From the NCBI GenBank assembly GCA_021781095.1, contig JAJXXM010000012.1:1-5163 (forward strand): 5,163 bases of DNA. The letters are read 5' to 3'. This document shows positions 1 through 5,163 of the stretch, piece by piece (position 1 is the first letter of the stretch; the number at the start of each line of letters is the position of its first letter). Below the pieces are notes generated by a model. That model was not told the origin of the DNA, ran no database searches, and saw only the letters and a program-made list of their open reading frames with translations. A program made the position numbers and the translations under genes. Source of the stretch: a bacterium. GTDB taxonomy: Bacteria > Eremiobacterota > Eremiobacteria > Baltobacterales > Baltobacteraceae.

Positions 1-21
1 GTTGGATCGCTCGCAGCTTGC
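1..21 (+). other. Lipobox / end of a type II signal peptide
   Basis: The first seven in-frame codons read V-G-S-L-A-A-C. L-A-A-C fits the lipobox consensus for signal peptidase II, with the Cys (codon 19-21) as the first mature residue and a flexible Gly-rich tether directly after it. The charged and hydrophobic parts of the signal peptide lie before the window, so the call rests on the lipobox and tether alone. Confidence 0.75.
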
Positions 22-1962
22 GGCGGCGGAGGAGGTGCGACGGGAGCGCTTCCCACTGGTTCCTCACCACTCGCCGCCGGGAAATCGTCGGTAAAAATCA
101 CGCTCGCCGTACCGCAAGCGCAATTGCAAGTACATCGCCGCTCGCCGAAATATATCGCGCCGACGACGAAGGGCTTTGGGTTCGATTTCGCCACCTCCGT
201 CGGCGCACTCAATCCCGCCGCGCCGACGGTCGCCGTCAATCTATCAAACCTCGCCACCCCAAGTATTGCCGTCGATACGTATGGTGGGAGTAGCGCGACG
301 TGCGCGACGAATCCCGACGGCAGCGCGACGTGCACGTTCTCGCTCACGGTTCCGACGAGCGCGACCCCCTACGTGCTACAAGTTTCCACGTTCGATACGG
401 CGCCGAGCACGACCGGCGCAACCTTTAACAGCGCCGATCTTCTCTCGCAACAGACATTTACGAACGTGAACGTTGCCAATGGAGTTCCGCCCCCTCCGCT
501 CGCACTCGTGCTCGACGGCGTTCCCGCCGGCACGGAGATGGTGCCGCTTCCGAACCAGGTGCATCTGCAGCCGAACGGCGGCGGCTACACGATCGTCGGC
601 ATGACGCCGGTGCATGCGTATATGTACGGTCTCGATCGCGACGGAAACATCATCGTCGGCGACGGCGCTCCGCAGGTCTGCGTGCAGTCGCCGCTCGATT
701 CGGCGACGAACGCACCTTACATTGCCGTCTCGGTCTCGTCGCAGGGCGTCGGACCCTCCGGTGCAACCTGCGATAATGCACCGACGACCGCGCCGATTTG
801 GACGCTGCAAACCGAAAGTTGGAACGCAACGCCGCTCAACCTCACGCTCAATGCCATCGCGAGCGGCCCGTCGCCGACTGGAGGTACCGGAGCGGCTGCA
901 GCGAGTACCGTGTCGCTCAGCGAGGAGCAAGAGGTTTGGGTCGGCATGAACAGCGGCCCCCTTCCAACGCAAATTGCGGGATACCGATTTATCCCAAGTT
1001 CCGTTTCCGGCACGGCGGGAACGTTGACGCCGATTGCAAGCGACTTCGGCGGTGGTCCGGCGGGGAATTCTCTCTTTGGAAGCGCGTTCGATCCCACAAG
1101 CGGAACGATCTGGATCGGCGGCATTACCGCGAGCGCCTTCATCGATGCTTTTGCCCCGGCGCCGAATGCCGCACCCCTTTCGAGCCAGCCGCTCTCGTTT
1201 ATCGCCTCCAGCGCGCCGGCGACGCTCGTTGATGCCAACCTCGCCCATCCGCAAAATATAGCCGTCGACAGCGCGGAGAGGCTCTGGGTCGTCGACCCTC
1301 AGTACGTTACCGGGTCGTCGATCGTCGACTACAACGTTACGAATCCCGTCGTCCCAACGGGACCGGTCAACACCACACTCGTCGGAGCCGGGACCAGCTT
1401 CGGGGGAGGGCTCGCGCTCGACCCGGGAACGGAGGGCGATGGACGCCCACCGACACTCTGGCTCTCCGGAATGACCGGCCCGAATCTCACGGGTAACGAA
1501 ACGATCTTTGCGTACAATATCTCCTCGGGAACGCCGACGGCGATGACGGTCAACGGCGCCCCTTCGATTGCCGGAAGCTTTCCTAATGGCATTTCCGTCA
1601 GCGAGAACGGGCAAATCCTACTCGATGAGGATTCGAGCGCTGAAAACCTCGGCGTCTATCAAAGCTCCTACAGTACGGCCACCGGGCAATATACGCTCAC
1701 GCAACCGACCGGAATTCCCAACCTCATTCCTATCAACGCTACCGGATTAAACATTTATTCGCTTGCAGCGACCTACCCCAATGCCTCCGGGCTCTACGAC
1801 GTCCTCATCGGCGGAACGTATCTCGGCGGCCCTCGCGGCAGCGGCGCGCTTCTGGACTGTGCGAGCGGTCCGAGCGCTCTCGCCTGCCCAACCACCGGAA
1901 CCCCCGGTTTTCATTCCCAACCACCACTGAATGCCGCAACGACGGTCCTCGTCGTTCCATAA
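1..1962 (+). CDS. Predicted surface lipoprotein with Ig-like modules and a degenerate beta-propeller-like C-terminal region (5' partial)
   Basis: The reading frame is open from the first base to a TAA stop at 1960-1962 (653 codons seen), so the start lies before the window; a TTG at 124 is not a credible start. The first residues, VGSLAAC followed by GGGGG, form a lipobox (L-A-A-C, Cys codon at 19-21), so the protein is probably exported by Sec, lipidated and membrane-anchored. Residues about 30-160 look like a beta-rich Ig-like module with a close Cys pair (residues 101 and 111), followed by a Pro-rich linker (VPPPP) and a second beta module to about 300. From about 307 on, strand motifs recur, such as EVWVG, FDPTSGTIWIGG, PQNIAVDSAERLWVVD, ALDPG...LWLSG and PNGISVSENGQILLDE. 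These recall NHL/SMP-30-type propeller blades but are degenerate. No catalytic motif is recognised and no function is assigned. The lipoprotein call is fairly firm; the propeller assignment is inference. Confidence 0.88.
   Translation, partial: VGSLAACGGGGGATGALPTGSSPLAAGKSSVKITLAVPQAQLQVHRRSPKYIAPTTKGFGFDFATSVGALNPAAPTVAVNLSNLATPSIAVDTYGGSSATCATNPDGSATCTFSLTVPTSATPYVLQVSTFDTAPSTTGATFNSADLLSQQTFTNVNVANGVPPPPLALVLDGVPAGTEMVPLPNQVHLQPNGGGYTIVGMTPVHAYMYGLDRDGNIIVGDGAPQVCVQSPLDSATNAPYIAVSVSSQGVGPSGATCDNAPTTAPIWTLQTESWNATPLNLTLNAIASGPSPTGGTGAAAASTVSLSEEQEVWVGMNSGPLPTQIAGYRFIPSSVSGTAGTLTPIASDFGGGPAGNSLFGSAFDPTSGTIWIGGITASAFIDAFAPAPNAAPLSSQPLSFIASSAPATLVDANLAHPQNIAVDSAERLWVVDPQYVTGSSIVDYNVTNPVVPTGPVNTTLVGAGTSFGGGLALDPGTEGDGRPPTLWLSGMTGPNLTGNETIFAYNISSGTPTAMTVNGAPSIAGSFPNGISVSENGQILLDEDSSAENLGVYQSSYSTATGQYTLTQPTGIPNLIPINATGLNIYSLAATYPNASGLYDVLIGGTYLGGPRGSGALLDCASGPSALACPTTGTPGFHSQPPLNAATTVLVVP
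1938..1956. terminator. Hairpin at the convergent gene junction, possible bidirectional terminator
   Basis: AACGACG (1938-1944) and CGTCGTT (1950-1956) form a perfect 7-bp stem around the 5-base loop GTCCT. It sits in the last codons of the lipoprotein gene, 3 bases before its stop codon, and 16 bases past the stop of the convergent permease gene. It could therefore act at the 3' end of both transcripts. Neither strand shows a run of T after the stem, so it is not a canonical intrinsic terminator. It may stabilise the mRNA end, or simply reflect the codons used. Confidence 0.35.
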
Positions 1963-1972
1963 CCTTCGGCAG

Positions 1973-2725
1973 CTACACGCCGCGGAAGAACAGCACCACC
2001 GCCATCGTAATGCCGAGCACGATGACCGCGGCGCGCATCGCCTCGGAACTCACGCGGAGCGCGAGCCGCGCGCCGACGTAGCCGCCAAGCATCGCGGCAG
2101 CCGCCATCAAAATCGCCTGCGGCCACCAAATAACTCGCGCGATCGCAAACGGAACGATCGCGATGCCGTTGATCGCGATCGCGAGTGCGTTCTTGATGCC
2201 GTTCGCGGCGTGTACGCTCGGCAACGGGAAGAATGCGAGCAGCGCGAGCATCGCATAGCCCATTCCGGCACCGAAGTAGCCGCCGTAGATCGCAACGCCG
2301 AATTGCGCGGCGAGTTGGACCCAGCTCGCCTTGTGCTCGGCACGCGCGCGTTCGGCGGCGACGATGCGCGGACCGAACGCGAAGAGCGCGACCGCCGCGA
2401 GCAGCAGCCAGGGCACCATCCGTTCGAAGAGCGTCGAGGGCGTGCGCAGCAGGAGCAACGCACCGAGCGTCGCGCCGACTAAACTGACGACGAAGAGCGG
2501 CGCGATCAAGCGGCGCTGCTCGGCGATCTCCCGGCGGTACCCGCGCGCGCTCCCGATCACGCCGACCCACATCGCGGTATTGTTCGTGGCGTTTGCGACG
2601 ATCGGCGGAACGCCGACAAAGAGCAGCGCCGGAAACGAAAGAAACGAACCGCCGCCTGCGACGCTATTAATCGCGCCGCCGACGAAGGCGGCAACGGCGA
2701 GCAGCCACCAGGCGTGCGGGAGCAA
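1973..2725 (-). CDS. TauE/SafE-family (former DUF81) anion permease
   Basis: A 250-residue integral membrane protein of the usual family length. It shows the internal duplication typical of TauE/SafE: an N-terminal half starting near residues 16-50 (GGAINSVAGGG, then LSFPALLFVGVPPIVANATNN) and a second half near 148-182 (GGYFGAGMGYAMLALLAFF, then HAANGIKNAL). Hydrophobic segments lie at about 5-22, 27-45, 75-94, 103-122, 137-165, 180-200, 203-222 and 232-248, compatible with about eight helices. Family members move sulfite, sulfoacetate or other small organic anions across the inner membrane; the substrate here is unknown. The start is a TTG, the only usable start before the first helix, 2 bases after the rel stop codon. 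No Shine-Dalgarno sequence precedes it, so translation is probably coupled to rel. The stop codon is TAG. The family call is firm; the exact start is slightly less so. Confidence 0.93.
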   Translation of the reverse strand: MLPHAWWLLAVAAFVGGAINSVAGGGSFLSFPALLFVGVPPIVANATNNTAMWVGVIGSARGYRREIAEQRRLIAPLFVVSLVGATLGALLLLRTPSTLFERMVPWLLLAAVALFAFGPRIVAAERARAEHKASWVQLAAQFGVAIYGGYFGAGMGYAMLALLAFFPLPSVHAANGIKNALAIAINGIAIVPFAIARVIWWPQAILMAAAAMLGGYVGARLALRVSSEAMRAAVIVLGITMAVVLFFRGV

Positions 2726-2727
2726 CG

Positions 2728-4893
2728 CTACGATGTTGCGGTACGCTCGCGCTTGGTGACGCGATAGACGCGTCGTACGCCGCGCAGGTTCTCGATCTTG
2801 GTAAGCAGCTTGTGCAGGTGTTCGAGGTCGCGAATCTGGACGGTGAGGCTCGTAACCGCGCTGCCGTCTTTGCGGGCACGCGCGGTGACCGAACTCACCG
2901 CGGTCTTCAATTCCGCGAAGACCGCCATAATGTCGCCGAGCAACTGGGCGCGGTCGTCAGCCTCGACTTCGATATCGACGGCGTGCGTTTGGTCGGCCTC
3001 GTTGCTCCACTCCGCTTGCAAAATGCGCTCGGGAGTCGCATTCATGAAGGCGACGTTCGGGCAGTCGGCGCGGTGCACGCTCACGCCGCGCCCGATGGTA
3101 ACGTAGCCGATAATCGGATCGCCGGGCACCGGCGAACAACACTTCGAGAGCCGCACCACCACGTCGTCGACGCCGGCGATCAGGACGCCGCTACGCTTGC
3201 GAACGCCGCGCCGCGCCGTCGATTTGCGCACCACTTTGGTGAGATCGACGACGTTCTCTGCTTTGAGCTCTTCGCGGATGCGGTTGACGACCGAGCTCGC
3301 CGATGCATCGCCGAAGCCGATCGACGCGTAGAGATCGGTCGGGCTGCTGAAGTTCATCTTCGCAGCGATGCGTTCGATCAGCGCTCCGCGCGCGAGATCG
3401 ACGCGGAGATGGTTGCGCGCCAGCTCGTTATCGACGGCCTCCTGCCCCGCGAGTACGTTCTCTTCCCGACGTTCTTTGCGGAACCACTGCTTGATGCGGT
3501 GCTTCGCGCCGCCGGTCTTGACGATGGAGAGCCAATCGAGCGAGGGGCGGCCGCTCGATTTATTGACGAGAATCTCGCAGATGTCGCCGTTCTGCAACTG
3601 CGAATCGAGCGGCACGATGCGACCGTTGACTTTCGCGCCGACGCAGTGATTCCCGACATCGGTATGGACGCTGTAGGCGAAATCGATCGGCGTGCCGCCG
3701 GCGGGAACCGAAAAGACGTCGCCGCGGGGCGAGAAAATGAAGACTTGCGAATCGAAAAGGTCGAGTTTGAGGCTCTCCATGAACGTGCGCGAATCGCGCA
3801 TGTCCTTCTGCCATTCCAGGAGCGCCCGCAGCCAGGAGAGCTTGTTCTCGAAGTTGTCGGCCTTGCCGCCTTCTTTATAGCGCCAGTGCGCCGCGATGCC
3901 GTATTCGCAGATGCGATGCATCTCGCGCGTGCGAATTTGAATCTCGAGCGGTTCGCCCTGCGGCCCGATCACCGTCGTATGCAACGACTGGTACATATTG
4001 GGCTTCGGCATCGCGATATAGTCTTTGAACCGCCCCGGCAGCGGCGTCCATTTCGAATGCACCGCTCCGAGCGCTCCGTAGCAATCTTTCACGTTATCGA
4101 CGAGAATGCGAATCGCGGTAAGATCGTAGATCGTCGAAAAATCGCGCCCCTTCTTCATCTTCGAATAGATCGAGTAGAAATGCTTGGGGCGACCGTGAAT
4201 TTCGGCGTCGATATGCAATTGTTCGAAATCGGTCTTGAGCGACGTAATCGCTTCGCGGACGTCCTCTTCGCGGTTCGAACGCGTCTTGTTGACGCGATCG
4301 ACGATATCTTGGTAGGCGGCGGGCTCGAGATAGCGCAGGCAGAGATCTTCGATCTCCCACTTCACGCGCCAGATTCCGAGGCGGTGGGCGATCGGCGAAT
4401 AAATATCGAGTGTCTCGCGCGCGATCGCGCGTTGCTTTTCCTCGCGCAGGCTCCCCAACGTGCGCATGTTGTGCAAGCGATCGGCGAGCTTGATGATGAT
4501 GACGCGGATGTCTTTCGCCATCGCCATGAACATCTTGCGAAGGTTCTCGACCTGCGCGTCTTCTTTGGACTGATAGGGAATGCGGGTGAGCTTGGTAACG
4601 CCCTCGACGAGCGCCGCGATCTCGTCGCCGAACTCGGCGGCAACCTGCTCGCTCGTAATCGTGGTGTCTTCGACGACGTCGTGGAGCAACGCCGCAGCGA
4701 TCGTCTGGCGATCCATCTGCAGGTCGGCGAGAATCGCCGCGACGGCGAGTGGATGCTCGATATAGGATTCGCCCGAGGCTCGATGCTGGCCATCGTGGGC
4801 GCGGTCGGCAAGCTCGTAGACCCGCATAAGCCACGACCCGTCGAGCGACGGGTCGTAGGTCTGCACCTTAGCAATGAGCTCCGCAATCGTCAT
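2728..4893 (-). CDS. rel: Bifunctional (p)ppGpp synthetase/hydrolase, long RelA/SpoT homologue (Rel)
   Basis: A complete 721-residue protein of the usual length for long RSH enzymes. It makes (p)ppGpp from ATP and GDP/GTP and also hydrolyses it, in the cytoplasm and at the ribosome. The N-terminal HD hydrolase domain is intact: H47 in YIEHPLAV, H71-D72 and E75-D76 in HDVVEDT, and D138 in LADRLHN. The synthetase domain (about 235-345) has RPKHFYSIY, D257 in IYDLTAIRI, the loop motif R288-F-K-D291 (the RxKD form of bifunctional enzymes, not the ExDD of RelA), Y301-QSLHT and the presumed catalytic E317 in LEIQIRT. A TGS domain (about 384-445) follows, then a helical region, a Cys-rich zinc-finger-like domain (C585, C586, H607, C611) and a C-terminal ACT domain (about 636-712). 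Both active sites therefore look functional. ATG start with a weak upstream AGG; TAG stop. The permease gene follows 2 bases later, so the two probably form an operon. Confidence 0.98.
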   Translation of the reverse strand: MTIAELIAKVQTYDPSLDGSWLMRVYELADRAHDGQHRASGESYIEHPLAVAAILADLQMDRQTIAAALLHDVVEDTTITSEQVAAEFGDEIAALVEGVTKLTRIPYQSKEDAQVENLRKMFMAMAKDIRVIIIKLADRLHNMRTLGSLREEKQRAIARETLDIYSPIAHRLGIWRVKWEIEDLCLRYLEPAAYQDIVDRVNKTRSNREEDVREAITSLKTDFEQLHIDAEIHGRPKHFYSIYSKMKKGRDFSTIYDLTAIRILVDNVKDCYGALGAVHSKWTPLPGRFKDYIAMPKPNMYQSLHTTVIGPQGEPLEIQIRTREMHRICEYGIAAHWRYKEGGKADNFENKLSWLRALLEWQKDMRDSRTFMESLKLDLFDSQVFIFSPRGDVFSVPAGGTPIDFAYSVHTDVGNHCVGAKVNGRIVPLDSQLQNGDICEILVNKSSGRPSLDWLSIVKTGGAKHRIKQWFRKERREENVLAGQEAVDNELARNHLRVDLARGALIERIAAKMNFSSPTDLYASIGFGDASASSVVNRIREELKAENVVDLTKVVRKSTARRGVRKRSGVLIAGVDDVVVRLSKCCSPVPGDPIIGYVTIGRGVSVHRADCPNVAFMNATPERILQAEWSNEADQTHAVDIEVEADDRAQLLGDIMAVFAELKTAVSSVTARARKDGSAVTSLTVQIRDLEHLHKLLTKIENLRGVRRVYRVTKRERTATS

Positions 4894-4904
4894 TTCATTC
4901 GCCT
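4891..4904 (-). promoter_or_regulatory. Weak ribosome binding site and start codon of rel
   Basis: On the minus strand the start reads AGGCGAATGAA-ATG. The AGG, 8 bases before the ATG, is the only purine-rich match to a Shine-Dalgarno sequence, so initiation may be modest. The N-terminal residues MTIAELIAKV lead directly into the Rel HD domain, which supports this start. A second ATG, five bases upstream in another frame, gives a two-codon ORF (ATG AAA TGA) that overlaps the rel start. Confidence 0.5.
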
Positions 4905-4912
4905 ATAGCTCT

Positions 4913-4942
4913 ATTCTGCCATAAAGCCGCAACGATTGTCAC
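4913..4942 (-). promoter_or_regulatory. Candidate sigma-70-type promoter for rel and the permease
   Basis: On the minus strand GTGACA (4942-4937) matches 5 of 6 bases of the -35 consensus TTGACA. It is followed after 18 bases by CAGAAT (4918-4913), which matches 4 of 6 bases of TATAAT. This would start transcription only about 10-15 bases before the rel ATG, giving a very short leader. The -35-like box is the outer end of the repeat arm described below. The weak -10 match makes this tentative; TTGCGG nearer the gene is an alternative -35. Confidence 0.25.
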
Positions 4943-4998
4943 GCCGAGGAGGCGGCGTGCCTCGATACAGCGCCTAGCGGCGCCTACTCGGCGTGACA
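4937..4998. repeat. Perfect 12-bp inverted repeat enclosing repeat unit 1
   Basis: TGTCACGCCGAG (4937-4948) is the exact reverse complement of CTCGGCGTGACA (4987-4998); a flanking T/A pair (4936 and 4999) makes it 13 bp. The 38 bases between contain the 5-bp hairpin of unit 1. The whole block could fold into a two-level stem in RNA or single-stranded DNA. Confidence 0.8.
4960..4998 (+). repeat. Repeat unit 1 (direct)
   Basis: A 39-base unit: CCTCGATAC at its left end, an inner hairpin GCGCC-TAGC-GGCGC (4970-4983), and CTACTCGGCGTGACA at its right end (4984-4998). The ends match unit 3 exactly while the inner hairpin bases differ. The right end is followed by AGGGCG, as in unit 3. Confidence 0.8.
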
Positions 4999-5041
4999 AG
5001 GGCGCGCTACTCGGCGCGACAACAGCTTTCGCCCCGAGCGC

Positions 5042-5075
5042 TGTCATCCCGAGTAGCGCGAAGCGCGTATCGAGG
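5042..5075 (-). repeat. Repeat unit 2 (inverted)
   Basis: Read on the minus strand this 34-base unit starts with CCTCGATAC, has a shorter inner hairpin GCGC-TTC-GCGC, and ends CTACTCGGGATGACA. It differs from units 1 and 3 in two bases of the right end (GA for CG). It is inverted relative to unit 3, and the two form a large imperfect palindrome. Confidence 0.75.
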
Positions 5076-5095
5076 GAAGCGCGCAAGCGAGCCCG

Positions 5096-5134
5096 CCTCG
5101 ATACGGGCGCTGAAGCGCCCTACTCGGCGTGACA
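5096..5134 (+). repeat. Repeat unit 3 (direct)
   Basis: A 39-base unit with the same ends as unit 1 and an inner hairpin GGGCGC-TGAA-GCGCCC (5105-5120). With unit 2 it makes a nested palindrome: TGTCA (5042-5046) with TGACA (5130-5134), CCGAGTAG (5049-5056) with CTACTCGG (5120-5127), and CGTATCGAGG (5066-5075) with CCTCGATACG (5096-5105). Confidence 0.8.
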
Positions 5135-5163
5135 AGGGCGCCCTACTCGGCGTGACAAGGGCG
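5120..5163 (+). repeat. Tandem tail copies, 23-base period
   Basis: The 21-base string CTACTCGGCGTGACAAGGGC plus a final G occurs at 5120-5140 and again at 5143-5163, a 23-base step that reaches the window edge. The same step links the tail of unit 1 (4984-5004) to a shorter variant copy at 5007-5022, which has C for T in the GTGACA part. The array may continue past the window. Confidence 0.8.

Larger units (their letters stand above)
4937..5163. repeat. Cluster of modular palindromic intergenic repeats, runs off the window
   Basis: This stretch upstream of rel has no credible gene. It is made of copies of one module. A full unit starts with CCTCGATAC, has a short GC-rich hairpin, and ends with CTACTCGG plus two variable bases and TGACA. 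Three full units occur (4960-4998 and 5096-5134 direct, 5042-5075 inverted). Partial copies lie at 4937-4948 (inverted left arm, TGTCACGCCGAG), 5007-5021 and 5143-5157. The pattern fits a non-autonomous, multicopy intergenic element of the REP/MITE-like kind. Its copy number elsewhere in the genome cannot be seen here. Confidence 0.85.

Noticed and set aside
124..126. TTG at 124 as the start of the lipoprotein
   Set aside because: The frame is open upstream to the window edge and encodes a lipobox plus Gly tether, so translation must begin before the window.
376..1614. Minus-strand open frame of 412 codons opposite the lipoprotein gene
   Set aside because: The translation is dominated by Arg and Gly with no domain, signal or ribosome binding site. 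The plus-strand frame has a lipobox and coherent beta-strand motifs and is open throughout.
1911..2570. Minus-strand open frame of 219 codons overlapping the permease
   Set aside because: An out-of-frame shadow: Arg-rich translation, while the overlapping frame encodes a clear TauE/SafE membrane protein with duplicated family motifs.
2812..4908. Plus-strand open frame of 698 codons covering nearly all of rel
   Set aside because: It is a shadow of the well-conserved rel gene in GC-rich sequence. Its translation is rich in Arg, Asp and Ala with no recognisable domain, and rel on the opposite strand has every catalytic motif intact.
4895..5086. Possible 63-residue protein upstream of rel on the minus strand
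   Set aside because: Its N-terminal part (SLDTRFALLGMT) is simply the translation of repeat unit 2, and the rest crosses unit 1 and the probable rel promoter. No family resemblance or ribosome binding site.
4937..5163. CRISPR array
   Set aside because: Repeats occur in both orientations with irregular spacing, the 23-base steps leave almost no spacer, and no cas gene is nearby.
4937..5163. Intact insertion sequence or integron attachment site
   Set aside because: No transposase or integrase reading frame is present and no target-site duplication could be identified; the palindromes are small and modular.

Overview
The window is a GC-rich bacterial chromosomal segment with three protein genes and one repeat-filled intergenic region. 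The housekeeping gene is a full-length bifunctional (p)ppGpp synthetase/hydrolase of the long Rel type. It gives no sharp taxonomic placement. The large cell-surface lipoprotein, with a glycine-rich stretch after the lipobox, an 'RSPKYIAPTTK'-like start and low-complexity beta modules, recalls proteins I associate with Candidatus Eremiobacterota (WPS-2) and similar uncultivated soil lineages. That placement is a low-confidence inference, not something the sequence proves.

Layout. Positions 1-1962 (+) hold the 3' part of a lipoprotein gene whose start lies before the window; only the lipobox end of its signal peptide is visible. It ends 10 bases from the convergent stop codon of a TauE/SafE-family membrane permease (1973-2725, -). 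A perfect 7-bp hairpin in the last codons of the lipoprotein gene is the only terminator-like structure at this junction. The permease is the downstream partner of rel (2728-4893, -). The rel stop codon and the permease TTG start are separated by only 2 bases, which suggests one transcript and translational coupling. The last 270 bases (4894-5163) hold the probable rel promoter and leader, then a cluster of small modular palindromic repeats that runs off the window.

Function. Rel would set (p)ppGpp levels in response to starvation. The permease probably exports or imports a small sulfur-containing or organic anion, but its substrate cannot be read from the sequence. Co-transcription would give the permease the same promoter as rel. 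The lipoprotein is on the other strand and has no evident functional link. The most interesting non-coding item is the repeat cluster: three copies of one unit (two direct, one inverted), each with conserved ends around a small hairpin whose stem sequence differs while its pairing is kept, plus several partial copies. No new defence, mobile or CRISPR-like system is visible.
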